From contig JAFADG010000012.1 in the NCBI GenBank assembly GCA_023425025.1, positions 73,830-137,829 of the forward strand: 64,000 nucleotides of DNA, read 5' to 3'. The notes beneath the pieces were generated by a model, which saw only the letters and a program-made list of their open reading frames with translations, did not search any database and was not told the origin of the DNA. The translations under genes were made by a program, and so were the position numbers. This DNA comes from Bacillota bacterium (GTDB lineage: Bacteria; Bacillota; Clostridia; Christensenellales; Aristaeellaceae). This document shows, in pieces, positions 27,141-35,728 of this stretch (position 1 is the stretch's first letter; each line of letters starts with the position of its first letter).

Positions 27141-27931
27141 TGCGTTTGGGGCTGACTTCGGCCGCTTTTTACGGGCGGCTGGAGACGGAGGACGCGGCGC
27201 GAAAGCTTCGTGATTTTTCGCTGGATGTTTGTGAAATCTTTTTGGAAACCCACGGGGAGTACAGCCTTGCCTTCGGCGAGCTGGTCAAAACGCGGCTGGG
27301 GGACCTTCCCTGCCGGTCCATACACGCCAAGGGAACGCAGTTTGAAGGCGATCTTTTTGGCGCATCGTCCCGGCAGCGGCAGGATGCCTATACAACGCTT
27401 GCCGGTGTGCTGGACTGCGGCATGGCGCTGGGCGCAAAGCTCCTAGTGTTTCACGGGATGCCCGACTACAGGGGCATGCTTGCGGTGGAGCGGATTCCAA
27501 GGCTTCATGAAACAATCTGCCGCGTCATGGAGATGGCCGGGGAGCGGGGGATTACCCTCACCTGGGAAAACGTATCCTGGTGCGCGCTGAAGCGGCCGGA
27601 GGACGCGGCCTTTTTGATGTCACAGTTTCCGGATCTGCGCTTTACGCTGGATATCAAGCAGGCCCGCCAAAGAGGCGTTGACCCGTTGGCCTTTTTGCCT
27701 GTTCTGGGCAGGAAGCTTGCCCATGTGCATGTTTTGGACCATGATGCCGCCGGGCGCCATTGCCTGCCGGGAGAAGGGCTGTTTGATTTTGAAAGGCTCA
27801 AAAGCGAGCTTTCGGCCATCGGCTACCAGGGCGACGTGATCCTGGAGCCCTACGCGGCTCAGACGCTTGACGAGCAGGCGCTGCGAAACAGCATCACCTA
27901 TTTGCGTGATGTGTTTGGGAAGGACGCATGA
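27140..27931 (+). CDS. Sugar phosphate isomerase/epimerase family TIM-barrel protein
   Basis: 263 residues of the xylose-isomerase-like (AP_endonuc_2) barrel: MRLGLTSAAF start, DVCEIFLETHGEYS, KLLVFHGMPDYRG, WENVSWCALKRPED, LRFTLDIKQAR and HVHVLDHDAAGRH, which place His, Glu and Asp metal-type ligands. Substrate unknown. Start overlaps the HD nucleotidase stop and uses GGAGG 6 bases upstream, so the two genes are translationally coupled; a nucleoside or pentose salvage link is inference. Confidence 0.86.
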   Translation: MRLGLTSAAFYGRLETEDAARKLRDFSLDVCEIFLETHGEYSLAFGELVKTRLGDLPCRSIHAKGTQFEGDLFGASSRQRQDAYTTLAGVLDCGMALGAKLLVFHGMPDYRGMLAVERIPRLHETICRVMEMAGERGITLTWENVSWCALKRPEDAAFLMSQFPDLRFTLDIKQARQRGVDPLAFLPVLGRKLAHVHVLDHDAAGRHCLPGEGLFDFERLKSELSAIGYQGDVILEPYAAQTLDEQALRNSITYLRDVFGKDA

Positions 27932-28068
27932 TTTGCGAGCACGGATGAAGCGGGGCGCTGCGCAAGCGGGCCTTTCTTTTTTCTATGATTCCGGAAAAAA
28001 GATCAAAAACCGCAAATAGGGGGCGTTTCTTTTTACAATTCTGCGTGTATGATGGCGGCTGTTTGTGA

Positions 28069-28096
28069 TTGCATAAATATGGAAAACCGATATAAT
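28069..28096 (+). promoter_or_regulatory. Promoter of the BspA-like gene
   Basis: TTGCAT (28069-28074), 16-base spacer, TATAAT (28091-28096); 50 bases before the start codon. Confidence 0.75.
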
Positions 28097-28151
28097 GGAC
28101 ATAACACGGTTTATCACGCCGGCATCCTTTGACCGGCGCAAGGAGCTTTGT

Positions 28152-29588
28152 ATGAGATGTAAGCCGGCAGTGTTTGCTCTGTTGTCATTTTTAATATTTG
28201 CCTGTCTTGGCACCTTTACAAAAGCCTGGGCGGAAGTGATCGTTTCGGGTGACTATCAATATACGGCATCAGGCGGCAAGGCCGCGATCCTGCGCTATAC
28301 CGGCGCGGAAACGGGCACGCTTGTTTTGCCGGACCAGCTGGATGGCAATACCGTGACATCCATCGGCGAGGCGGCATTCCTGGGCAACAGCTTTGCCTCC
28401 GTTGTGATCCCGGCGGGGATGACCGACATCAAGCCCGGCGTGTTCGGCAGCTGCATGAACCTTGCGTCCATTGATATTGCCGCCGGCAATTCTGTTTATC
28501 AGCAGGCGGACGGGGTCTTGTTTGACAAGGCAAAGTCGGCGCTGCACACCTATCCGGCGATGCGGCCCGCCACGGAATACAAGGTTCCTGCCGGGGTCAC
28601 AAGCATTTACAGCGGCGCGTTTTTCATGGCGTCGCAGCTTGTTTCCATCATCTTGCCCGAAAGCCTCAAGGAAATTGGGGAAACGGCTTTCTACGGCTGC
28701 GGCGGTCTTGTGTCCGTCACCATACCAAACGGAACAGCAACGGTTGGCAGCCGCGCCTTCTCCATGTGTACAAGCCTTGAGGCGGTAGCCTTCCCCGCAA
28801 GCGTGACAAGCATCGGTCTGAATCCTTTTGAGCTGTGCGCAGGCCTTTCTTCGGTCAGTGTCGATGATGCCAACAGCGTGTATACGGTGGTGGACGGCGT
28901 GCTGTTCGATAAGGTACAGGGGCTTTTGCACAGCTATCCCCCGGCCCTGTCCAATGAGCGCTATCAGGTGCCCGCGGGCACGCTGGCGATTGGCAGCGTG
29001 GCTTTTGCAAACAGCCGGAATCTTGTCAGCATTCAAATCCCCGACAGCGTTTCCGCCATTGGTGACGGTGCGTTCAGCGGCAGTGCAGAGCTTGAATTGG
29101 TTGTGCTGCCCAGGGGGCTTACGCGGCTGGAGGCCAATATTTTCGCGGCCTGCCCCAAGCTTCGGGAAGTGCAGATGCCCGACAGCGTGCAAGTAATCGG
29201 CGCCCAGGCGTTTTACAATTGCGGGATGCTGCGCACCGTAAACATCCCCTACGGCGTGACGGTCATCGAGCCGTACGCCTTTGCGTATTGCAGCAACCTG
29301 TTTTCCATTATTATTCCCGGCAGCGTGGTCTCCATCGGCGATTATGCGTTTATGGGCGCCGACTGGCTGGGAGGCGTCGATCTTTCAGGCAGCGTTCAAT
29401 CCATTGGCGCCTATGCTTTCAGTGACTGCTCGAGGCTGACGTCCATCTCCATCCCGGCCAGCGTCACAGTCATAGGGGCTTCCGCTTTTTCGAGTTGTCC
29501 GAGTCTGACGGCCCGGGTGAAAAACGGCAGCTATGGCCATATCTATTTTTACGAAAACAAGCTTTCCTTTACGGTAGATGATCCATAA
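28152..29588 (+). CDS. BspA-like leucine-rich-repeat surface protein
   Basis: 478 residues with a signal peptide (MRCKPAVFALLSFLIFACLG, cleavage near AWA-E) and then repeated LRR_5 units, each of the pattern VxSIGxxAFxxCxxLxxVxIPxSV, from about residue 60 to the end. Two longer blocks (YQVPAG...LAIGSVAF) indicate irregular spacing. No sortase motif or membrane anchor at the C-terminus, so it is secreted or held by other means. BspA-like proteins bind host or matrix components in several gut and oral anaerobes. Start ATG at 28152 follows AAGGAG by 6 bases. The frame upstream of 28152 is not supported. Confidence 0.9.
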   Translation: MRCKPAVFALLSFLIFACLGTFTKAWAEVIVSGDYQYTASGGKAAILRYTGAETGTLVLPDQLDGNTVTSIGEAAFLGNSFASVVIPAGMTDIKPGVFGSCMNLASIDIAAGNSVYQQADGVLFDKAKSALHTYPAMRPATEYKVPAGVTSIYSGAFFMASQLVSIILPESLKEIGETAFYGCGGLVSVTIPNGTATVGSRAFSMCTSLEAVAFPASVTSIGLNPFELCAGLSSVSVDDANSVYTVVDGVLFDKVQGLLHSYPPALSNERYQVPAGTLAIGSVAFANSRNLVSIQIPDSVSAIGDGAFSGSAELELVVLPRGLTRLEANIFAACPKLREVQMPDSVQVIGAQAFYNCGMLRTVNIPYGVTVIEPYAFAYCSNLFSIIIPGSVVSIGDYAFMGADWLGGVDLSGSVQSIGAYAFSDCSRLTSISIPASVTVIGASAFSSCPSLTARVKNGSYGHIYFYENKLSFTVDDP

Positions 29589-29631
29589 TCGGTGATAACA
29601 CGGCATTGTTCCACATATTTTGGACAAAAGC

Positions 29632-29671
29632 GGGAGAAGGGCGAAAAAACGCGCTTCTCCCCTGATTTTTT
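29632..29671 (+). terminator. Terminator after the BspA-like gene
   Basis: GGGAGAAG (29632-29639) pairs with CTTCTCCC (29654-29661), GCG/CGC inside, then TGATTTTTT. Confidence 0.8.
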
Positions 29672-29713
29672 CTGTCTCCTCATGGAATGGACTGTTCTGC
29701 CAAAGGAAAACTA

Positions 29714-29722
29714 TGCTATAAT
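29714..29722 (+). promoter_or_regulatory. Extended -10 promoter of pgi
   Basis: TGCTATAAT: a perfect -10 with TG one base ahead. No convincing -35 box. Confidence 0.75.
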
Positions 29723-29764
29723 GGCTTGATTCAATTTTGACGAGAACCAGAGGGGGAAGTATTT

Positions 29765-31180
29765 GTGTCCAATCAACAGATCACGCTGGACGTAAACCAT
29801 ATGATGACCGATACCCTGGGCTTGCAGTATGGCATCGACGCAAGCCAGGTGGACGCGCTGGCCGGTTTTGCCGCAAAGGCGAACCAGGCGCTGCAGAAAA
29901 ATCGCGGCACCGGCTGGCTGGGCTGGATGGAGCTGCCCTATAACCAGACTGAAATCATTGCCCAGGTGGAAAAGACGGCTGCCGACATCCGCAAGGATTT
30001 TGACACCTTTGTGGTGCTGGGCATCGGCGGATCGGCCCTGGGCCCCATCGCCGTGCAGCAGGCCCTGAATCACCTTCGCTATAACGAGCTGCCCGATAGC
30101 AAGCGGAACGGCCCCAAGCTGTATGTGGAAGACAATATCGATCCGGAGCGGATGCAGTCGCTGTTGGACATCATCGATGTCAAAAAGACCTGCTTTAACG
30201 TGATCACCAAGTCCGGCGCCACCGCCGAGACCATGAGCCAGTACCTGATCATCAGCGAGCTTTTGAAAAAGGAAGTGGGCGCCGGCTGGCAAAAGCACAT
30301 TATTGCCACCACCGACGCCGAAAGGGGCAACCTGATCAAGCTGGCCAAAACGGAAGGCTTCCGCCTGTTCTACATTCCTTCCGGCGTGGGCGGCCGCTTT
30401 TCCGAGCTGTGCCCCGTGGGCCTCTTGCCCGCGGCCGTGTGCGGCATTGACATCAAGAGCCTGATCGCCGGCGCTGCCGATATGGATGCCCGCTGCAAGA
30501 ATGACGATGTGTGGCAGAACCCGGCTCTCCTAGAGGCGGTTTTGCAGTACATCGCCATGCAGGACATGGACACCAACGTTCAGGTGGTCATGCCTTATGC
30601 TGACAGCCTGAAATACATGGCCGACTGGTTCTGCCAGTTGTGGGCCGAATCCCTGGGCAAGAACGTCACCCGCAAGGGCATGGCGGTCAATGTGGGCCAG
30701 ACGCCCACCAAGGCCCTGGGTGTTACCGACCAGCACAGCCAGCTGCAGCTGTACACCGAAGGTCCCTATGACAAGATCATCACCTTCCTGAAGGTCGGCG
30801 CTTTCCGCAACGAGTCGCCCATTCCCCACGGCTGCGAGGAGTTCCCGGATGTGGCCTTCCTGGGCGGCAAGAGCCTAAACAAGCTGATCGCCGCGGAGCT
30901 CACCGGTACCGAATACGCCCTGTACCGGGCCGGCCGTATGAGTCAGGTAATCACTCTGCCTGAGGTCAACGCCCATACCATCGGCCAGCTTTTGTACTTC
31001 TTCCAGATGGCCACCGCCTACGCCGGCGAGTTGTTCGACATCGACGCTTTCAACCAGCCCGGTGTGGAGGAAAGCAAAATCGCCTCCTATGCGGTACTCG
31101 GCAATGAAAACGAAAAGTACGCAAAAAAGCGCCGGGAAATGACCGGCAAGCCTGAAGCAAAAAAGGAATATATACTGTAA
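29765..31180 (+). CDS. pgi: Glucose-6-phosphate isomerase
   Basis: 471 residues, Pgi family: VLGIGGSALGPIAVQQAL (phosphate loop), ITKSGATAETMSQ (sugar-phosphate SIS motif), FSELCPVGLLPAA, GMAVNVGQTPTKALGVTDQHSQ, CEEFPDVAFLGG. Interconverts glucose-6-phosphate and fructose-6-phosphate in glycolysis. GTG start at 29765 with GGGGGA about 8 bases upstream; no alternative ATG nearby gives the family N-terminus. Terminator-family hairpin downstream at 31187. Confidence 0.95.
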   Translation: MSNQQITLDVNHMMTDTLGLQYGIDASQVDALAGFAAKANQALQKNRGTGWLGWMELPYNQTEIIAQVEKTAADIRKDFDTFVVLGIGGSALGPIAVQQALNHLRYNELPDSKRNGPKLYVEDNIDPERMQSLLDIIDVKKTCFNVITKSGATAETMSQYLIISELLKKEVGAGWQKHIIATTDAERGNLIKLAKTEGFRLFYIPSGVGGRFSELCPVGLLPAAVCGIDIKSLIAGAADMDARCKNDDVWQNPALLEAVLQYIAMQDMDTNVQVVMPYADSLKYMADWFCQLWAESLGKNVTRKGMAVNVGQTPTKALGVTDQHSQLQLYTEGPYDKIITFLKVGAFRNESPIPHGCEEFPDVAFLGGKSLNKLIAAELTGTEYALYRAGRMSQVITLPEVNAHTIGQLLYFFQMATAYAGELFDIDAFNQPGVEESKIASYAVLGNENEKYAKKRREMTGKPEAKKEYIL

Positions 31181-31186
31181 GTGAAA

Positions 31187-31224
31187 GCGGGGAGTGCTTC
31201 TTTTGAAAAAGGAGCACTCCCCGC
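31187..31224 (+). terminator. Terminator-family hairpin after pgi
   Basis: GCGGGGAGTGCT (31187-31198) with AGCACTCCCCGC (31213-31224), TTTT/AAAA inside. It lies between convergent genes. Confidence 0.8.
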
Positions 31225-31246
31225 ACACCTTAAGAAAGCTTTTTTG

Positions 31247-32515
31247 TCAAGTGTTACCGGCCGCCTGCTCTTGCCGCATGATCTGCGCAATTCCAAGCGC
31301 CACGGCGATTTCTGCCGCTACCAGGCAAAGGTTCATCGCCAAGGGAAGGAGTCGGCTGTACTGGGCGGCCTGGCCGGCGATCCAGCCGGCCGGGATGCTG
31401 ACGAGCAGTATCCCGGCAAATATCAAGCTGTTGATGCGCGCCCGCTCCCCGCTGGGAATGGTCAGCGACATCAGCGATTCGGTCACAGGTCCAAGCATGG
31501 CCAGCGCAAAAGCATCGCACGCGGCGGAGACGAACACGGCCCCTGATGCGGCTGCGCCCATCGGCAAAAGCGCCAGCAATACGATCAGCCCCAGTCCCTG
31601 CGCTAGAAAGCCCAGTAAAAGCGGGCGCCGGACCCGAAGAAGACTGATGCGCGGAGCGATCAGCAGGTACACCAGCAGCGTGACAATCGCTTTGACCAGC
31701 GGGGAAACGGAAAGCGTGGAACTGCTTATCCCGTATTCAGCTGTAACAAACAGCGGCCAGAAATTTGCCTGAACCGTATTGAAGCAGGTCATGAGCACCA
31801 TCAAAAGCAGGCACAGCAGCATGCGCTTTTGCCTGAGTGCCGCCAAAAAGGCAGGCCACCCGCCAAAGGAAAGGGCAAAGAGGGATCGGCCCCTGCACTC
31901 TTCTATACGCTGCTTGCCCATGCTGCTTTCGCTTGTCATGCGGTATTGAACAAGGAATTTCACTGTCATCAGCACCATGGCCGCCAGGTACAGCCCGCGC
32001 ATGGCCGGGGCCAAGGCAAAGCGTTCGATGCATAGGCCGTAAAACGGCGAAAGAAAGCCTGCCAGCAGTCCCATGATGTTCAGGATTGTGTAGATGCTCA
32101 CCAGCTGCTTCATATTTCCGTCTTCCACGATCATGCAGCTGAAGCTGTTTCCGGTGACACGCCACATGCTGTTAAAGGCGGCCGCAAGCACAAAAAGCCA
32201 ATATCCCTGGGCAAACGCCCAGAGTGCGCAGGAAACGGTCCAACTCAACAGGCCGAATACCAGCATCGTTTTGCGTCGTCCGAACCGATCGATGATCGCG
32301 CCGGACAACAGTCCCCACACAAGCTGCATAGCAAGGCTCAAACTGGCGATGGCGCCGATTTGTGCGTCTTTGAGACCTGTTGCCGACATGTACAGGGATG
32401 CGAAAGGCAGGAAAAGATTATACGGAACCGCCCATAAGGGCTCAGTAAACACACAAGCCCTTTGATTGCCTTTCAGGGAACGCAAGGACGTATATAAGGC
32501 TTGAACAGCCCTCAT
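31247..32515 (-). CDS. MFS transporter
   Basis: 422 residues, about twelve membrane segments. The cytoplasmic loop motif GAIIDRFGRRKTMLVFGLLS matches MFS loop 2-3; EPLWAVPYNLFLPFASLYMS opens the protein. Substrate unknown; could be drug export or sugar uptake. AAGGAG is 9 bases before the ATG. A consensus promoter and a leader with short ORFs precede it, as in efflux genes induced by translation inhibitors, but this is inference. It runs toward pgi and is separated from it by a hairpin. Confidence 0.85.
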   Translation of the reverse strand: MRAVQALYTSLRSLKGNQRACVFTEPLWAVPYNLFLPFASLYMSATGLKDAQIGAIASLSLAMQLVWGLLSGAIIDRFGRRKTMLVFGLLSWTVSCALWAFAQGYWLFVLAAAFNSMWRVTGNSFSCMIVEDGNMKQLVSIYTILNIMGLLAGFLSPFYGLCIERFALAPAMRGLYLAAMVLMTVKFLVQYRMTSESSMGKQRIEECRGRSLFALSFGGWPAFLAALRQKRMLLCLLLMVLMTCFNTVQANFWPLFVTAEYGISSSTLSVSPLVKAIVTLLVYLLIAPRISLLRVRRPLLLGFLAQGLGLIVLLALLPMGAAASGAVFVSAACDAFALAMLGPVTESLMSLTIPSGERARINSLIFAGILLVSIPAGWIAGQAAQYSRLLPLAMNLCLVAAEIAVALGIAQIMRQEQAAGNT

Positions 32516-32518
32516 GTT

Positions 32519-32548
32519 TCAAAACTCCTTTTTTGTTTTAAATGGCAT
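32519..32548 (-). CDS. Nine-residue ORF just before the MFS gene
   Basis: Encodes MPFKTKKEF and ends four bases before the MFS ATG. Its ribosome site (AAAGGAG, only 3 bases ahead) is too close to be ideal. It overlaps the end of the 34-residue ORF. Weak evidence on its own. Confidence 0.3.
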   Translation of the reverse strand: MPFKTKKEF

Positions 32549-32642
32549 CAGCTCCTTTCTGAACATCTTGACCGGCTGGGAATATCGTGGCGCTGTATTG
32601 CCGTATCGGAACACGGCATAGGATTGCCTTCTTCACAGGCAT
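32538..32642 (-). CDS. 34-residue leader ORF upstream of the MFS transporter
   Basis: First ORF after the consensus promoter, ATG with AAGGAG 10 bases before it, encoding MPVKKAILCRVPIRQYSATI and 14 further residues ending QKGADAI. No family recognised. Stops 23 bases before the MFS start. A regulatory leader peptide is the simplest reading; a small functional protein is not excluded. Confidence 0.5.
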   Translation of the reverse strand: MPVKKAILCRVPIRQYSATIFPAGQDVQKGADAI

Positions 32643-32689
32643 AACGTCACTGCTCCTTGCTTGCATAAATTACGTACACAATTTTGTTC

Positions 32690-32718
32690 ATCATATAGGA
32701 TGCGGCGTGGATTGTCAA
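32690..32718 (-). promoter_or_regulatory. Promoter of the MFS transcript
   Basis: Minus strand TTGACA (32718-32713), 17-base spacer, TATGAT (32695-32690). Confidence 0.85.
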
Positions 32719-32736
32719 ATTGCCGACGCGGCGGCA

Positions 32737-32780
32737 ATAAAAAACGGGGATGGCTCCGCTTTGTGGAAGCCATCCCCGTT
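32737..32780 (-). terminator. Terminator after the acetate-type transporter
   Basis: AACGGGGATGGCT pairs perfectly with AGCCATCCCCGTT (32743-32755 and 32768-32780), followed on the minus strand by U-rich sequence. Confidence 0.85.
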
Positions 32781-32786
32781 GCATGC

Positions 32787-33350
32787 TTACAGCGGCAAAA
32801 CCTTTTTCCCAAACTCCCCGTTGATGATCTGCGCCGCGCTAGAGTAGATGGCGGAAAGTCCGCAGAATATGCCAACGATTCCGGCCACGGTCTTGACCGC
32901 GTGTGCGCCGGTAAAATCACCGATGGCCAGCAGTATGAAAAGAATGGTCAGCGAGCCGAACACTACCTGCGTCGCCCGGTTGTGTTTGAGCGTGCCGACA
33001 AACATCACAAAAGTAAAAAGGCCCCACAGTAAAAGGTAAAAGCCTACGGAGGTCGCGTCGGCCGCCTGAAGGTTGGCGACAGGGTTGGCCCATATCACAA
33101 TCAGCGACCACCAGAAGAAACCGTACGCCGTGAAGGCCGTCGCGACAAAGGTGTTGCCCTTTTTAAACTCCATAACGCCGGCGATGATCTGCGCCGCGCC
33201 GCCCAGCGCAAAGCCCATGGCAACGATTACGATGGACAGGGGAAGAAGGCCGGCATTGTGCAGGTTCAAAAGCACGGTGGTCATGCCGAATCCCAGCAGG
33301 CCCAGCGGGGCGGGATTGGCGATCGGGTTTTTCTGTTCCGGCAAGCTCAT
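32787..33350 (-). CDS. GPR1/FUN34/YaaH (SatP-type) acetate transporter
   Basis: 187 residues with six hydrophobic segments. The N-terminal motif NPAPLGLLGFGMTT and the later GFFWWSLIVIW region are characteristic of the acetate/succinate channel family. Probably moves acetate across the membrane, useful in a fermentative organism. Start at 33350 after GGGAGG (8 bases); the extension to 33404 has no ribosome site. Own promoter with TTGCCG/TATAAT; terminator follows. Confidence 0.93.
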   Translation of the reverse strand: MSLPEQKNPIANPAPLGLLGFGMTTVLLNLHNAGLLPLSIVIVAMGFALGGAAQIIAGVMEFKKGNTFVATAFTAYGFFWWSLIVIWANPVANLQAADATSVGFYLLLWGLFTFVMFVGTLKHNRATQVVFGSLTILFILLAIGDFTGAHAVKTVAGIVGIFCGLSAIYSSAAQIINGEFGKKVLPL

Positions 33351-33412
33351 GATAAGTCCTCCCATATAAATGAATACGTTACACGCGGCCGGATTTGGCC
33401 GCACAATTGGTG

Positions 33413-33441
33413 ATTATACCATGCAAAACGGCGGTCGGCAA
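33413..33441 (-). promoter_or_regulatory. Promoter of the acetate-type transporter
   Basis: Minus strand TTGCCG (33441-33436), 17-base spacer, TATAAT (33418-33413) with TGG ahead (extended -10). Confidence 0.82.
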
Positions 33442-33556
33442 TCAAAAAAAGAGGAGCCGCGCGCCTCATATGGATGGCATGTTTGCATTCCCTGCAGCCG
33501 GTATGCGGCACTCGTTGTATATGGTAGAATAAGGGAAAAAGCAGAAGGAGATACAT

Positions 33557-34049
33557 ATGAAGAAGCTGACGGCGCAGGCGATTTTGGAAATCAGGCTATG
33601 GATGCACAGGAACGCCAGGCCAGTCGATTTGGCGGTGTGGCAATACCACTTTGAGGGCGGCAGCGCCGATGCGGTTTTGAAGGAGCTGACCTATTACCAA
33701 AACGCGGACGGCGGGTTTGGCAGCGCATTGGAGCCGGATTGCTGGAATCCTGATTCCTCGCCCTACACCACGCTGCAGGCGATCCGGATTCTGCTGGCCA
33801 TAGGCTGTGGCGACAGAAATCAGCCCGTGATAAAGGAAGCGTTCCGCTACCTTACGGAATGTCCCCCACCAGCGGGAGTACGGTTGGCTTTTCAGCATTC
33901 CCTCCAATGAGATGGCCGGACCGATCGGAAAGCCCCTTGGTCGCGTCCGAAGACGCGAAGCCTCTTTGAATGAAAATATACAATATATGGAGTTAATACG
34001 ACAGCTTCCGCTGCTTGTACACATGTTTTCCCGGGGTGTTCCTATCCGG
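33557..34049 (+). pseudogene. Frameshifted, truncated squalene-cyclase/prenyltransferase-like protein
   Basis: The intact frame gives 117 residues with LKELTYYQNADGGFGSALEPD and TTLQAIRILLAIG, a prenyltransferase-like repeat of a family I know at about 300 residues. The frame ends after an odd tail following ECPPP. If the C5 run at 33863-33867 is read as C4, the next codons give the family-like QREYGWLFSIPSN and continue to a stop at 34049. So one inserted C breaks the gene; even repaired it would be ~164 residues and lack the rest. Either a decaying gene or a sequencing error. Confidence 0.7.
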
Positions 34050-34102
34050 TAGGTTTTGTGTTATATTGTAGCCAAAGCGATGGGCAGGAGAATGAGAAAA
34101 GC

Positions 34103-35728
34103 ATGTACCGACTGATGCTGGTGGATGACGAGCCGGAAATCCGCGATGGCTTGCAGGAGATTATCCAGTGGGAGCAGGAAGGCTTCCAAGTCGTTGGCGT
34201 GGCGGAAAACGGGCTGGAAGCCTTGCAGGTGGCGCAGGCCGTTTCGCCGGACCTGGTGGTGACAGACATCCGTATGCCCTTTATGGATGGGCTGGAAATG
34301 GCGCGCCGCATGCGCAAAATGCTGCCTACGGTGCAGTTTGTGGTGCTCAGCGGCTATGACGAGTTTGACTACGCCCGCCAGGCCATACAGATACAGATCA
34401 AGGACTATGTATTAAAGCCCATCTCCTCCGACGAGTTTGTGCAGGTGCTGCGCCGGGTGAAGAGCCATTTGGATGAGGACTTTGCCCAGCGCAGCGACGT
34501 GAAAACCTTACGGGAGCATTTGAAAAGCAGCCTGCCGGTACTGCGGGAGCTGCTGCTTACATCCCTGCTCAGCGGCGGTATTTCCCAGCAGGAGGCGGTT
34601 TTGAGCGCCTGCCGGTATGATCTTGCCATCGAAAGCCCCCGCTATGCCGTGGCGCTGCTTCGCATCGGCGGCATCGCGTCCATGAAAGCGGACCATGATC
34701 TTGGCAGCGATCCGGAGCTTTTGCGCTTTGCTGTCCTGAACATTGTGGAAGAGGTATTGAAGGACAGCCTTTTTTGCCATGTGTTTCATTACAATGGGCT
34801 CATCGCCGTTTTGTTTCTGCTCCGGGAGGAGGAGTACCAGCCCTTTTCCCAGGTGATGGAGGTATTGGAGACGGCGCGCCAGACGGTGCTTCGGTACCTG
34901 GACTGTATGACGGCCGCCGGCGTCAGTAACCCTTGCGAGCAGCTTGCGCAATTGCACCACGCCGCCCAGCAGGCCGCCTCCGCCCTGGACCAGTCGGCCC
35001 TGATCGAGGACGGCCAGGTGCTGGCCATCGCCGATGTGGAGCCGGGCAGCGCCAGGCAGTTTGCCGCGGAGGAAATGACGCTTCGGGCGCTTTCCAACAG
35101 CATCAAGCTGGGTAACACCGGGGAAGCGGAGGAGATTGTTCATCAATTGATGGAGGAGGCAAGAAGGTCCAAGGCCGCCTTCCGGGATTATCAGGTGTAC
35201 CTGCTGGAAATCTTTCTGGCCATCATCCGCACCGGCCGCGACATGGAGGTGGAGTGGGCCGAGCAGCGGGACGGCGGGCCTGTTTCCCTGGAAAGCATGC
35301 TGAAAAGCCGCGACCTGGAGGAGACCGAGAGCATGCTTTGCGCCCTGTGCCGCCAGCTGACCGGCTCCATACGGGATACGCGGCTGGAATCGGGCAAGCT
35401 GCTGGTGCAGCAGGCGGTGGAGTATGTAAACGCCCGCTATCACATGAGCGACGTCACCCTGGAAAAGGTGTGCCGGCATTTGCATATCAGCGCGGCCTAC
35501 TTCAGCACGCTGTTCAAAAAGGAAATGAAAAAGACCTTCCACCAATACCTGATCGAGCTGCGCATGGACAAGGCCATGACGCTGCTCATCGGCAGCGATT
35601 TAAAGACCGCCGATATCTCCCTGCAGGTGGGCCTTGGCGATCCCAGCTATTTCAGCTATTCCTTTAAAAAACACTTTGGCATATCCCCTTCCCAGGCCAG
35701 GAAGACCCAAAGGGGGGACAGGCCATGA
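34103..35728 (+). CDS. YesN-type response regulator with AraC DNA-binding domain
   Basis: 541 residues. N-terminal receiver (LMLVDDEPEIR, phospho-acceptor D55 in VVTDIRMP, VLSGYDEF, conserved K in VLKPIS), a long middle region, then two AraC-type helix-turn-helix units at the end (VTLEKVCRHLHISAAYFSTLFKK, ISLQVGLGDPSYFSYSFKKHFG). Partners with the YesM-like kinase directly downstream (ATGA overlap). Start at 34103; the ATG at 34092 is out of frame. Such pairs usually control sugar transport or polysaccharide genes. Confidence 0.93.
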   Translation: MYRLMLVDDEPEIRDGLQEIIQWEQEGFQVVGVAENGLEALQVAQAVSPDLVVTDIRMPFMDGLEMARRMRKMLPTVQFVVLSGYDEFDYARQAIQIQIKDYVLKPISSDEFVQVLRRVKSHLDEDFAQRSDVKTLREHLKSSLPVLRELLLTSLLSGGISQQEAVLSACRYDLAIESPRYAVALLRIGGIASMKADHDLGSDPELLRFAVLNIVEEVLKDSLFCHVFHYNGLIAVLFLLREEEYQPFSQVMEVLETARQTVLRYLDCMTAAGVSNPCEQLAQLHHAAQQAASALDQSALIEDGQVLAIADVEPGSARQFAAEEMTLRALSNSIKLGNTGEAEEIVHQLMEEARRSKAAFRDYQVYLLEIFLAIIRTGRDMEVEWAEQRDGGPVSLESMLKSRDLEETESMLCALCRQLTGSIRDTRLESGKLLVQQAVEYVNARYHMSDVTLEKVCRHLHISAAYFSTLFKKEMKKTFHQYLIELRMDKAMTLLIGSDLKTADISLQVGLGDPSYFSYSFKKHFGISPSQARKTQRGDRP

